A DNA stretch of 64,000 bases from Staphylotrichum longicolle (lineage: Eukaryota > Ascomycota > Sordariomycetes > Sordariales > Chaetomiaceae), in NCBI GenBank assembly GCA_019096155.1, contig JAHCVI010000001.1, positions 14,781,243 to 14,845,242 of the forward strand, given 5' to 3'. The notes beneath the pieces are model-generated. The model saw only the letters and a list, made by a program, of their open reading frames with translations. It ran no database searches and was not told where the DNA came from. Position 1 is the first letter of the stretch; the number at the start of each line of letters is the position of its first letter. A program made the translations under genes and the position numbers. This document shows positions 22,264 to 35,200 of this stretch, piece after piece.

Positions 22264-23871
22264 TTAGAACCACCAAAGATCGTCATCGTCATCCGGGAGT
22301 GGTACATTATTCGCTTCGTCGTCGTCGAGCCAAACCGTCGGCGGCTGGTCTTGCCAGCGGAGCGTCGGCTCACCCGACGGCCAACTCTCATAGCCAAAGT
22401 CCACGCCAGACGCGGCAAAAGCTTCCGCGATGGGATAGCCGGAGAGTCCGTTGGCGGCCTGGATCTTGTCGCACCTGACGCGTCGAAGTGACGCAAACTG
22501 CTCTAGCGGTCCAGATGCATTGGCCAGAGCCAACAACGCCCGGGCTAGCCCTTGCAGCGCACGCTCGTCAAGGTCCGCGTTGAGGTGTAGGGACGTGGTG
22601 GTTGGAGGCAGCAGCGCTGTGAGAAGCGTGCTGTCGCTGTCTGTGTATGTGGCCCTCCCGTGGTGGTTGTAGAGCAAACTTGCACTAATGTAGACGTCTC
22701 TGAGAACGGTGAAGTCCCTCAGGGTCTTGGAAAGCGGCCGCGCATCTGGAGCAATGTCTTGATAATAGGTCCCGGGAAGACCAAACAGACGGAAGTCAAG
22801 GTGCAGCGACTTGAGCGTTGCTTTATGTCGCGCAAGCTGCTGGACTACATCCGAAGGTTCGAAGTGGCTGGGCCCAATAGCTTCCATCTCGGCTGTAGGT
22901 GGGATCCCGATCAGCTATCCATGGATCTAGGTACGTCGTGCAGTCGGGTAGAGGGAAAGCGGGTAGTCTAAGGCTTACGAACGTGGAACAACACAATATG
23001 TAAGGCTCCGCAGACGGGGATATGCAGTTTCGTAGACGAACGATTTTAAGCTAGAGGGAGCGAATGAATCGAATAACGAGGCCAAGTCGGATGTAGTGAG
23101 CCGACTGTAGGTGATCCGCACAGCGGAAAGATCCCGCAAGCTTCCTGGCTGAAGGTGAAGTGCACTGCTGCCAAACATGTGAAGGTTCAGCGTCGCAAAA
23201 GTGCTCACATTCGCCATCGCCTCCAAAACCTTGCTTGTGTGATGACCATCACCCACATCCAGAGAGCGGTCGCAGATATCGAGGGCATCAAGCTGCATTC
23301 GTGGTCTTGATCTGAGGGCGCTGCTCGTGGCCCCGGGTGAGAGCGCCTTGGTGGGGATCTCTGCGTCACCCTCCTCAACCACGAAGCTGAGGCGCTTCAA
23401 ATTGGGGACAAGAGCTAGGAGCATGCCGACCATCTCTGGTACGGATTCTGCTTCCTTTTCAGTGGCCGCCTGAAGTAGATAGCTGTGTATGTAGATACGC
23501 TTGACAACGGCAGCTAGATCAGGGCGGGCCGCGAGAGTCCGCACAAACGAGGGGAGCCGGCCATCCCAGGAGAACTTTTTCGAGCGCCAGGCATCTCCAT
23601 ACCCCGGGATGAACTCGTGGTGTAGAACCGATTGCGCAACGGGTTGGAAGCGTTTCGAGACGAGACACATGGAATAGAGCGTGCTGCGGTACTCTTGCGA
23701 GTACCACGCCGGCTCGTCGGGATCCTGGTCTTGCTCACCATCCTGCGGGCAGGGATGGCGGAAATGGCCGTCAGAAGAGTCGTAGTTGCGCCCTCTGCTG
23801 CAGTGCAGACAAAAGTGGCCCAGAATGAGGGAGAGAGTCTCGTTTGGGAGGCTGCTGAGACCACGTGCCAT
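22264..23871 (-). CDS. F-box-like protein with leucine-rich C-terminal part
   Basis: Start at 23871 (MARGLSSLPNETLSLILGHF), an F-box-like helix pair continued by MCLVSKRFQPVAQSVLHHEF about 60 residues later. This is the layout of fungal F-box proteins, where the insertion holds a variable charged loop. The rest alternates helix and leucine-rich strands (LVPNLKRLSFVVEEG, MQLDALDICDRSL, LRDLSAVRITYSRLTTSDL), as in F-box/LRR proteins. The last exon (from about 22900 to 22264) adds LKSLHLDFRLFG, FTVLRDVYISASLL and an acidic DDDDDLWWF end. F-box proteins bring substrates to SCF ubiquitin ligases. The exon junction is unclear: donor GTAAGC at 22978 leaves phase 2, but no acceptor with the matching phase is visible. 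Either a weak GTTCGT donor at 22982 spliced to CTACAG, or one missing base, would solve it. Confidence 0.65.
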
Positions 23872-26800
23872 AGTTTTTGTGCTGCTTTGGGACGGGAACT
23901 GGCAGTGGCCGTCAAGGTTCCGTTCTTCCCGTTTCGGTACCCAATCTGCAAGGTGTATGGAAGACTTCGCAGCAAGCAGCTCACACTGCAGCGGTTCCTG
24001 GCTTGGCAGGGGAGGAGTGGAAACGAATTGCCAAGAAGAAAAAAATGGCCGTGGTGAGGTGGCTTTGGCCGAGTTCAGACCGAACCTCCGACGAAGCAAC
24101 CCCACTGACCAGGGCCCGCTGCACCACTGCAGGGTCTCGCAATTTTTACCTTTCTGGTTATGGACAGGAACATGAGCAAGATCCCTTTCCCGTTGTGATA
24201 TCGGAAGAGGCAGAGCAGTCGCGGCATTGGTTTGGGACAAGTTCAACAAGCTAGGTGTTCTTCAAGTCTGGAAGTGGTCATTGAAGCGATTGGATAGGAT
24301 CAAGTTTCCGTTGTTAGAACAGCCTTTGAGTTGGTGACAATAACTACCTAAGATACAGAAGATAAGTTACCTAGGACAACGCAACCAAACTGATACTATC
24401 CAAAGACCCGTTTGATATTTGGATCGTGCCGTCGATGAGGAGAGAGATAGCGCCAGTTTTTTGCACAGGTTCTTGGGATAGTTACCTACTCAACGTGGTT
24501 TGAAAAAGCAAGCATGGACAAGTGGTTAGCAAACGCACGTTTCCAGAACAACTTCCATGACCTGTTTCGCTGTGTGTTTTGACAGTCCCTCAAGCGAGGT
24601 GGAAGAAGTCTTTTGATACGCATGATGCATGGCGCGAGGCCTATTCAGACAGTCACAGAAGCGGAAGGGCGTCGGCTCCGTAACTGATGCCTTTGTCGGA
24701 TCTACCCGGCCGTGGCAGCTCACACCAGAGCAACAGTCCCGTTGTTTCATATCACAAATTGCCGAGTTCTACAACACAGCCCCCCCGTGATTCTTATCGA
24801 GTCCCGGCCTTGCAGCTTTTAGGGTAATGTGGCATCCGTCCAGATCGGAGATCTGGGTCGGCTCACCAGACTGTTTGCTCTCCCGGAGATCCCCCAAGGC
24901 TGACAGGGATCCCGTCGCATCTTTCTGCGTGAAAAAACTTGGCGACTACCTTATCTTTCCACGCGGTTTCGGGTACGCAGATGCAGCAAACCTACTTTAC
25001 TCAAGGCCGGATGGTGTCCCACTCCACGCTGTGTGGGATGGTAAGAGGGGCGATGTTTAGAGCTTGACCTCTAAGATACCCACGCCCTTACGTGCGTTGG
25101 GCATCATCTTTAAGGCACTAAAGGGTCGTTGAAAATTGGACAACTGGAGTCCCTTACTCACCTCCTTCCTGCTCTCGATGGTCTAGTACCAGTGCCGTTT
25201 GCTCCCTAGGTCACTGGATGGTCCCGAGCAGGCCTTGCGCGAAGCCGGGATCATACGAGCCCGAGTGGGAATTCCAGCAGACCGGCAAGAACTGCACGAC
25301 ATGTCTAAATCATTGTAGATCGTCTCGTTGTTCGGGACCACAGAAGTCCAGTCTTTGACGTTGTCGGTGAATCCCCGGGTCGCCTCCGGTCTCGCGAGGG
25401 CGGTTGAAACGGTCGAACAGGAGTGTGGGCGTCTGAACTAGATTGCCAAACTATTCCTCCACCGCGAGCTCTGGGTCTCCGCAAATGTTGGTACGCATCC
25501 CCACAGAATGGATTGCATTCATTCGACGTCGGGGAGCTGTATCGTGTACGGGACACGATTGGGTCGCTAATGATCGCCGGCGACTCGTGATCTGAGGCAA
25601 GATGGGCGAACACGCTCCTTGACCATCGCTTTCGTCCTTGATGGACAGTCTTTGCAGGCCGAGGGTCTGGGACGCTCGCACGGGTGGGTGCTGGTTCCAG
25701 GTGATGCACGTGCGGATTCAGATGATGAAGACGATGGCCTCGACGGCGAAGGGAACGGAAAATGAGGGTGAAGTCAACCGTAAAGCCTATCGCGTCAACA
25801 ACTTCGGCGCTGTCTGTGTCGTCGGCGTTGGTAGACACTGCGGGGAGGACCGCGGTCAGGGGGAGGGTGACGAGAGGGATGGGGAGGGCGGGCAGATTCG
25901 GCTTGAAGCCACAAAACCTCGGCAGCATCGGCCGCTACTTTCACCGAGCACCGGCATGGCGGGTCTGTCGCAAGCTGGTCGAGTTCGCAGCATCAGCATC
26001 GCCAGGGCGAGGTGGTCGTCCACATGAACCTCCCAACTGGTGGTCCCTTGGCCCCCTCAACCCCCAGCAACAACCGATTTCTCACAGTCATCCGAACGTT
26101 GAAGACAACTTTCCACAACTGCTGGAGCGGTCCGATTTTCCTCTCTCTCCCTCAAAGCATGGTCAGGGGTAACAAGAGGTCGTCGTTCTCGTTTGGTGGA
26201 TACTGCGCCAGTGGGCTCGACCGCGGTGGAGATTGCGAAGGCTCGGGAATCGGGGTGTAGGTTGGTAACGAGATCGTCACAGGGGGTTGACAGCTTGGAC
26301 AGATTATCTGTGGCTCAGTGCACGTCCACAACCACAACCACAACCACGGCTCAGGCTTTGACGGAGACAGCGATAAGCAGGGCCATGCTGCCAGCCGCAT
26401 CGCCGGGGTCCGTCAGCATTCATACAAGTACTCCGTAGCAAACATGGGCGATGGGCAGTAGCGTCAGCCAAAGCGTCGGGTCGGGGGGTCCTTCATCTGG
26501 ATGAAACCGGGCGGGAGATGGTGGGCAGCTGGAGTCGAAAACTCAAAACACAGAGACACGGGAGGAACGGGCCGGAAAAATGCTCGTGGACTGGGGTTGT
26601 TGGTACGCTCAGTCTCGCTTAGGCGGGCACGAGGCGGGTCGCTATTTGCGGAGGTTAGTGCCTGATGCAGGCCCCCAGGTAGCGCGGCGCTAGAAGCTCC
26701 CTCTGGCGTGATGGAATGCCACCCCTGCCCCGCGCAACCCTGGCGGAGCCTGAGGAACAAGAGGTAACGCAGAGGGGCATGGCATCCCGGGCCTGTCGGC

Positions 26801-27260
26801 CACGATTTCCAAGCGATGCCACACCAACCGCCTTACGGGGCAACCCGGGGGTGTGCGATCGGACTCCCCTGATTGGGCCATCTCGACGGACATCTCCGTC
26901 GAAGGGCCAGATTCGTGCGTGCGCATTGACACGAAATGATTACAGGAACGCCCAACCCTTCCGGGTGTGAGCCACGCTCTGCTGCTGCATGCGCAGGGCG
27001 CATGAAGGACTGAGCCATGGAAAAGAGGACGGCACGCCCACACCACGTCGCTGGGGTCGCTGGGGGGGGGGGGGCAGCCCGGGGGGGCTCATGCGCAAAA
27101 TGGAGCCCACCTCCTTTCCCTGCATTTCCCTTCCACCACACCACGCAATGCAATAGATGACTGCACTTTTGCCCACCCCTCTCTTTCTTGTCCATTTTTG
27201 TTTTTTTGTTGGTTCCAAATGTTCACTTCTTCCAGCATCAACGACTGAATGAACTGAACG
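23872..27260. other. Gene-poor 3.4 kb
   Basis: No supported gene. A 207-codon minus-strand frame at 25305-25928 begins with a hydrophobic Leu/Pro-rich stretch, but it becomes Arg/His/Pro-rich and looks random. Overlapping frames at 26152-26438 are driven by a CCACAACCACAA microsatellite. A run of 13 G lies at 27062-27074. Upstream of 27261 the plus strand is pyrimidine-rich, consistent with a promoter and leader. Confidence 0.45.
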
Positions 27261-28745
27261 ATGCTGCTGTCGCCCAAGCAGGCGGCTCTGCCTCCCGTGC
27301 CGAACTCGGACCCGGACCGGTACGAGACGGCGCCTCTTCTCAATCACCGGGCTCCGCTGCTGGGACTGACGATTACCTTCATCGTGGGTGACGCCCCGTT
27401 CCCTTCCCCCCATTTTTGCCGCTGTCGAGCGCTGCTCACACCGAAACTCGACTGCTAGGTCTGCTCGTGGATATGCTCGCTCCTGCGGTTGTACGTCCGC
27501 TTCTTCGTCCAGCGGGCGCCGGGATGGGATGACTTCTTTATCATCCTCACTATGGTAGGCCCTCCACGTGCAACTATGCAACTTGGCGCAAGACGGTGCA
27601 ACTCAACTAACTGGTCCGGTATAGCTCTCCACAACGATAGGCTCCATCGTTCTGTGCATCAGTACGTCCCATTCCCATTCCACCGGTATTCATCGCAGGG
27701 GACACCATGCTAACCTGACCTCCAGTGACCAACATGGGTCCCCACACCACCACCCCCCCCTCGAGTTGCAGGATATCCTGAGGGCAAGTTGCCGCCTCAT
27801 GCCACCCGGGCCAGCTTCACCACTGACCATCGCCCCAGGCTGTCTACATCGGCACCTCCACCTACCCCTTGTCCAACACATTCATCAAGATCGCTCTGCT
27901 CCTCCAGTACCACCGCGTCTTCAATGGACGGCGCGTCCGCATGCTCTGCAAGTGCATGCTCGTCATCACCGTCGTGTCGGGCGTCACCTTCGCCCTCTGC
28001 AGCTGGTTCTCCTGCGTCCCCGTCGCCGCCTTCTGGGACAACACCATCGAGGGCGGCCACTGCTGGGGCTTCGCGTCCCGCGACCAGCTCGAGTTCATGC
28101 GCATCAACGTCACCCAGGTCGTCATCAACGTCGTCTTGGACCTGATCGTGTTGTTGATTCCGTCCTGTCTGTATTTCCAGAAGGATACGTTCAGGTCCGC
28201 CCGGCTCAGCCTGCTCGGCCTCTTCGTTCTGGGTCTCGCGTATGTTTTGACCGGCCCTTCCCCATTCTGCGCTGCTCGTGGACCTCCAGCTGACAAATGC
28301 TTCAAGTGCCAACCTGTGCTCGCTCTGGCGCGCCGTGTATATCATCAAGCTCGCCCTGGTCGAAAGGGGCTCGTTCGACCCCATCTGGGACAACCCGACG
28401 GTGATGGGTCTCGCCTCCATCGAGGCCCATCTGGCTACCGTGTGCGCTGCGCTGCCCATTTTCTGGCCCGTCCTGAAGAAGACCTGGAACCGCATCTTCG
28501 TGACCTTCGAGGTCAGCGTCACGCAGGAATACGCCGAATACCCCTCGAGAGAGACGAGGGGCGTCGAGCTCCAGTCGTCGTCGTCGGATCGGAACCTGGT
28601 GCTGGAATCGACCCAGGAGACGGAGACCTGGGAGCCTTTTGTGGGCGACGAAACGACAGGGTTAGGAAAGAACAAAACGGTGGTCGAGTCGGCTGCGGCG
28701 GGGAAATTGTCAAGAGGGGCTTTAGGATACCTTGGGAAGCGATGA
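27261..28745 (+). CDS. SAT4/rhodopsin-like seven-helix membrane protein
   Basis: Six exons: 27261-27383, 27459-27554, 27625-27661, 27726-27783, 27839-28239 and 28307-28745. The sum is 1154, one base short of 385 codons. The missing base is placed by protein sense in the C8 run at 27753-27760, where HTTTPP should run into LELQDILR. The protein has the fungal-only SAT4/rhodopsin-domain form: RLYVRFFVQRAPGWDDFFII in helices 1-2, TSTYPLSNTFIKIALLLQYHRVF, ALCSWFSCVPVAAFWD with paired Cys, QVVINVVLDLIVLLIP and a cytoplasmic Ser-rich tail. Intron 4 appears to start with GC (AGG-GCAAGT) instead of GT. Related proteins include Pth11-like receptors, though this one lacks a CFEM domain. Ligand and role unknown. 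Confidence 0.85.
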
Positions 28746-29256
28746 CGGGAGCTTTGGGAAAAGCTCGGGCACACATGGCCGTCTCATGTCGGGCGGCGTT
28801 TTATAGAGCGGGGAATAGACTGCGCAGGCTGGTCCAGATGCTGGTGCTAATAATGTTCTTTTACATGGATTATGACCAAGTCCATCAGTGCGTCGAACGT
28901 CAACGGTTATGTGGAGTCGACTCTGCCGATCGTCGGCAGGGGTTGATCGAAACCCATGACCATGCTGGGGCTAGGGTCGTTGCGCTTGTCATGAGATCCC
29001 TGGACTAAACCGCAATCTCCAACTTGAACATAGAGGGTTGATCCTGGATGTCCCATCTTGAGCTTTGTTCCAGAACCAACGCTAAACACAGCCTCATATT
29101 TCAGAGAGCACCATCCCTGGCCACTGAGCACTCGATCAAACCACTGAAAAGAACCAGGTCATATCATCATTCGACACGGTAAATGCCTAGCCGGTAATCA
29201 TTTGCCAACAAAATTAAAAACACATTCAAGGCCTTGACGTTAGACACAAAACGAGA
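28746..29256. other. Convergent intergenic region
   Basis: Between two convergent stops; no gene seen. Confidence 0.5.
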
Positions 29257-32200
29257 TCAAGCAACGACAACCCCCACCAATGGAGGAGCCATATACTGTC
29301 CCACAAAATCCTCCCACACCAGCGGCGCAGGCACCTCCCCTGACCCGACTTCGTTCTTCAGGCGGTTGTCCGCGTCTGCCATGTCCCATCCAAACGCCTC
29401 GCTCCACAGCGCGGCCGTCACATCCAGCACGTCACGGATGCCCGTCTCCGCCTGCGGCGTCACCTTGATGCTCGGCGCCTTCCACGCGTCCCGGACCGTC
29501 TCCCACGGCTTGGCCTTGTTGATCTTCTTGTCGTCGGTGACGGGCTTGACGGACGCCCACTCGTCGCCCTGGATGACCACGTCCCCGTTGAGTTTGGGAT
29601 GCTCGCTCTTGTCGTCGTTGGGATCGTCGTCGTCCGCGTTGGTGAAGACGTCCACCGAGCTGGAGGCGAGCACGTCGAACGGTACGAGCTTGTCTTGGGA
29701 GATGGAGGGCGGTGGGCAGTGGAAGGAGGCGCCCATCAGCAGCTCCGTCGTGCCTCCCTTTGGATCGAGGAGGTCGCCGATGTTGTTCTTGCCGCGCCCG
29801 GGAGCTTTGTCGGGGTCGTCTGGGCAGGGCGGTTAGCATGTTTTGTTAGTTAGAAATGAAGAGGAGGACTACTCACAAAAGCCCCAAAGTGCAAGCGGGA
29901 CTTGCTTCAAGACCGGCTTGACGGGAGTGAACTCCAGATCGGGCCCGTCGTTATGTTTCGTAGTCGTGACCTTGCCCGTCGGAGTCTCCTCCTCGACCGT
30001 GATGAGCTCATGCTTCCGGATCGACACCGTCATGGTCGAGGTCAACTGGGTCTGCAAATGCATCGGCCGAGCGTAAAAGGGAGCGTCGGACCCCACCCTG
30101 GTCACGGCGCTCTTCTCCTTGTCATTCGCAAACCTGGGCTGCTCCACGGACTGCAGCGGCACCCTGCTCTGCACGCGGAACACGAAGCCGCCGCGCTTCA
30201 CCTCCCAGATATCGCCCCGCTTCGTCGTCGAGTCTCCTTCCTTTGCCTTCTCGGTGTACCGCCCCGTCTCGACGGAGAGGATATGCATCCGGTCGACGGT
30301 ACCGGACTGGTCGCCCGCCGCCTTGGCCGAGTCGGCATCGGGGACCTGGATGAGGAGCTCCTCAAAGGCAGCGAGCGTGATGGCTGGGTCGTCCTGGCCC
30401 TCGCCAAAGCCGATGGTGAATCCAAAGACCCAAAAGTCGACGTAGACTTCGCCGCCAAAGGGAACGCCCCATAGCGTGAGCTCCGCGCGGAGCGTGACGG
30501 AGATGTCGATGGAGACGAAGAGCAGCTCGAGCGTGAACTTGACGCCGACTTCGAGGCCAATGTCGGCGATGAACTTGAAGGGATGGTATTGCATCAGAAA
30601 GTCCGCCCAGGCGGTGAGCCAGGCATGCAAGAGGCCCTGCGCGTGTGTTAGTCGCCGGTCAAGAGAGAAGCTTCATCAACGAGAAAGGGGGAAAAACGTA
30701 CCGCGTCAAAGTTGACCACATACTTGCCACCGCCCATGCACACCTTTGGGTTGATGGCAAAGTACGACTCGCCTCGGATGCATAGCTCGTCACTCAGCGC
30801 CCACGAGATCCCCAGACGGGACGGCCGCGGGTAGTGCGCCGGCGGCTTGAAGGCGGCGTGGTAGCCGCCGACGGAAAAGACAAAGTCGCCCGCATACCCG
30901 CTGGGCGGGAACCAGTAGCACAGCGCAAAGCCGCCCGTCAGCCGACATCCGGGGGCGACGATGAAGCTGTTGGGGCTGAGCTCGGCCTCGACGCGCAGCG
31001 ACCCGGCGCCAAAGTCGACGAGCGCCAGCAGGCCCAGCTCGACGTACAGGAAGCACGACTCGCGCGGGGCCGGCGCGGGCGGCATCTGCGCCACGGCCTT
31101 GCCAAAGATGCCCAGGCTCACGTAGGGGTTGAACTCGAGGATCACCACGGCGCTCACGTCGAGCACCTGCAGCGCCTTGGCCTCCACCCCCGCCGCCAGC
31201 CAGTAGCTGGCCTCCTTGGGCGCGACGACCCCGACGGTCGGGTCCAGCGACGACAGCTTCTCCATGACGGCGAGCGGGCTGTCCCCGGGCAGCGACGAGT
31301 TGGCGATGAACGGGAAGCTCGGCACCTCGTGGACCGAGGGGTAGCGGATCGACGAGTTGTACCCGAACCCGAGGCAGATGCCGCCGACGGTGACGACGGC
31401 GAGCTCGATGAGCGGGCCGTTGAGCTTGGCGAAGAAAAAGACGGTCTTGAACGTCTCGCCGGCGGCGGCGGCGCCGCCCGTCTTTTTCTTGACCTCGCCG
31501 TACGCGCCGACGGCCATGAAGCTGTACGGCGCGAGCGTCAGCGCGATGCCGCCCACGTACATCTTGACGTCGTCCGTCTTGCGCTCGACAAACATGCCCG
31601 CGATGCCCACCGGCGGGCGGTTGAACTCGACGCCCATGCCGGCGAGGTGGAAGCTGGGCACGGCCGTCGCCAGGTCCTTGAGGTTGACCTGCTTGAGGTT
31701 CAGGCCGAGGCCGAAGCCCAGCAGGACCAGCTTGATGGGGCCGAGGTTGGCGTGGATGTCGAGGAAGATGGTGAGCTCGTCGTCCTCGTACCGAAGGCCC
31801 ACGTTGGACACGCTGAAGGGGCCGACCTTCTTCTCCAGCGAGGCGTTGCTCGTGCCCGCGGGCGTGGGATCCGCCTCGGGGGCGGGCAGGGGGATGTTGC
31901 TGCCGCGCGAGACGAGGGACGCAACTTTGGAGGTTGCGGGCTGCTTTGGTTTGTTGAAGAGGTAGTCCAGCACCGCGCGTGGCGACCCCTGCCCTCCTGA
32001 GTCCAGGATGAGGAAATGCATACCGGCGGGGAGGACGATGGCGGCAGCAGCGCGTGCGGCCGCGGCCTCGTCGTTGGTATCCGTTGCCGGCTTCGTGTCC
32101 TTGAAGAGGACGGGGGACAGCTCGTTCAGACGCTCGACCTCTCGACGCGTGAGACCGGGCTGCAGCTTCACGTCCTTCCATGTGGGATCCTGGACCCAGT

Positions 32201-35200
32201 AAAACCCGAGAGCGTCAAAGGCCGGCTTGATGTTGTCCACGACGGGGACCTTTGGGATTTTGTCCCACGGCAGCCCGCCGAGTGTCACCTTGACCATGCG
32301 CTTCGTGGCGGCCTGGACGTTTGTCGGGGCCGTCGTCGGTGTCGGCTTGGTAGTGGTTTGGAGGAATGCCAACTCAAGCTTTGTGTCTGCCGGGCCTGGT
32401 ATGCTGAGGGAGAGACAGACGGTAAAGGAGCCCGGTGTTGGTTTCTCCTTCGCATCATCGCTTGTCGTATCGCTGTCCTCCTCCGTCTCGGGCTTGACCG
32501 AGCGCAACGACAGCTCGATGGACGCCTTCGCAAGATTGATGCTCGCCACAAAGTCTGGAAGGTCTGAAATGGCGGCACCACCACCGCGTCCAAGTAGAGA
32601 CTTGACCACGTCCTCGACAGTCAATTTTTGGGCCTCGGCGGACTTCAACACAGCATCGAAACTCCAGCCCTTGGTGTCCCTCTTGAAATCGAGGTCGAGC
32701 TCGACCACATCGGCCAACTTAAGCTTGCCGTCGATGCTAAAGCTGGATGCACTTGCTCCGTTCGTTTTCTGAGCCGGAGCCCCTGATGGGGGCTTTGAAC
32801 CTTGATTGCCATCGCCTTTGCTGCTGGAGCTCTCGTAATTGTACTCAAGGTTCAGTTCGGGAATCTCAATGTGCCCGAGGAGGTCCTTGACGATGTCTGC
32901 GTCGCCTGCCGGGAAGAACTGCACCAGTTGTGCCAGGTTGAGATTCGCGACATGCCCTTCGAGCTTGAACATGGACGTCTTGTTTCCGCCATCGACTGTG
33001 GTGACGAGGTTGATGTCACACATGATGGTCGCATCATCACTTGGCTCACCGGTGTCGGGGTCCGCGGGCGTATCCGTGGGCAGGCTGATCACAGTCTCGA
33101 GGTTGATCTCGTACGAGCTTCGGTCAGCCTGCTTCTTGTCCGCAGATTTCGGATCCCACTTGAACGACGCCGTCAAGTCAACTTCGTCAAGGCTGATTCC
33201 GAGATTCGCCGTGTTCACGTTGGGGTCCTTTCCCAGCTTTCCGGTGAAGGTGACCGTAGTGTCTTCGAAGTCAAGCGACAACTCCTCTATCACGAGGCTC
33301 AGCTCGGCAGGCAGACGCTTCCCGTCTTGGTTAGTGACTATTGAGCAACCCCAAAAGTAAAGCCTGGAAACTTACATAGTCCCCTGGCATCAGATCGTTC
33401 AGACTGAGGTAGCTAGGCGCCAGACGGCTGGGGTTGATGTAGTAGAGGTCCTCATACTTGGGCATAATCTGAGGAGAGAACCATTGTAGAATTGCCGGCT
33501 CAAGCCACAGCGAGATGTTGACAGCGTGTGGTTGCGGTAGACCCTTTCTCCACGTGTAGATGAGCTACAGGATAATCAGCAAACTTTGATTGTGAAAGAA
33601 AGACAGCTGGTGGGGTGTAGGGCTTACCAAGAAAGCAACCACTTGGTCAACGCCCTGCGCGTTTTTGACTGTCCAGTTCTCATTGCTGTACTCGGCACGC
33701 ACCGTGACCTGGTCAACGGACGGCTTTCCGCCTTCCCCCTTGGATGTCCGCAGTTCAACGGAGCGCACGAGGATCCGGTCGATGGCGGGAATCATATCCC
33801 CCACAGGGCCAGTGTCGAGATCCGGAATCAGCCAGGCGAGGAATGACAGCAGCCCAACCTTGGTCTCCGACGAGGCGGCATCGACCCGCAAGGTGATGAT
33901 CATGGAATCCGAGCCTTCCTCGAGGTTGAGATCGACGCCGCAGGTGATGACATAGTCCTTTTCGGGGACCACGCCGTCTCTGGTGATGTCGAACATGAAG
34001 AGCATCTGGTGGGCAAAGGAGAGACCGTAGTTCTTCCGATCGTCGATGCGGACACAAGACCGTCGGCTGACAATGGCGGGATTCTTGATCACCAGCGGGT
34101 TTTTCTCGTTGACGGGGAACCAGTCTCGACACCACCTCTCCAGCGAGTCCTTGGCGCTCGGGTTCAGACCCCATTCCAGGCGCTGGACGACCCCGTCGTT
34201 CTCCCGGGGTAGGAACCAGATCATGCCGCGGTTGAGGACGAAGCCGGGGTCGGCCACTCCGGTGAGCATATCGAGAGCGGCCCCCAAGACCACGCCCAAG
34301 TTCTTCTCCCGGTCGCCTGCATCCGGGTTGACGTTGATGTGGGCAAAGATTTGGGCGAGGGTCCACGGCTTCTTGGGGTTGTCGGGAACGAGGCCCAGAC
34401 AGAGGAAAGAGTGCATCGGGTTGAACCCCGAGTCCCCAATCACCAGGTCCTTCTTCCTCATAGATGGCAGTCCTCTGTCCGAGAAGTTGCCGGCGAGATT
34501 GGCAGTCGAGAAAGTCAGCGCCGGCCGGACCTTGGATTCCGGCAGCGCGATGCTGATAGAGACGACATTGGTTCTCTCCTGCGTACCCTTGAGAGAGAAC
34601 GAGACGTTGACTTCTGTGGCGTCTTCCCGGAGAGCTTGCAGGAGCCATACCCGCCAGGGGTCGTCGCTCTTTAGACTGCAGTCCTTGTTGAAGTTCAAGA
34701 CGTTGCTATCGCTCAGCATCAACATGACGACGGCGATGTCATCAATGTCTTCCTCAACGGCCCCGGCGGGGACCTTGTAGATGGAACCTCCGACTTCCGC
34801 AGCCCAGTCAACCGCCTCGGCGTCAGGGACAAGGGTGAAGTCGCTCTCGGGAGCAAAGAGCGTGGGCGTGGGCGTGGTTTCCGCGGCAGAAGTGTCGGTC
34901 GCTACCAACTTGAGCGTTGGCATGGCCATCATCAGGTTCGCCGTAAATCGAGAGACTTCCTGGACCTCCCCTCGTGCAAAGACCGTAGTGGAGCTTGGAG
35001 GCAAAATATCTGCGTCTGTCACGGACTGATTCTTCATGCGTTGTCGGATCCTCATCAGAACGGTGGCGGTTGTGTTTGACGCCTTGGTAGAAGGCAAGTC
35101 GGTCAAGTATTTGAAGCGCTTGACCATACTATCCGGCTTCCTGATGACTCGGCTCACAATCAGGTTCTCTCCTCGGGAAGTTCGCAACGCCGTGCGGGCG

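Noticed and set aside
25305..25928. 207-codon minus-strand gene
   Set aside because: After the first 60 residues the composition is that of a random GC-rich frame, and the overlapping plus-strand frames are no worse.
26152..26438. Small secreted protein with a WLWLWLW stretch
   Set aside because: The stretch is the translation of a CCACAACCACAA microsatellite and no frame gives signal peptide plus cysteines.
30834..32000. 388-codon plus-strand open frame
   Set aside because: Antisense shadow of the DUF6603-like exon, whose frame is far more protein-like and fits the exact exon sum.
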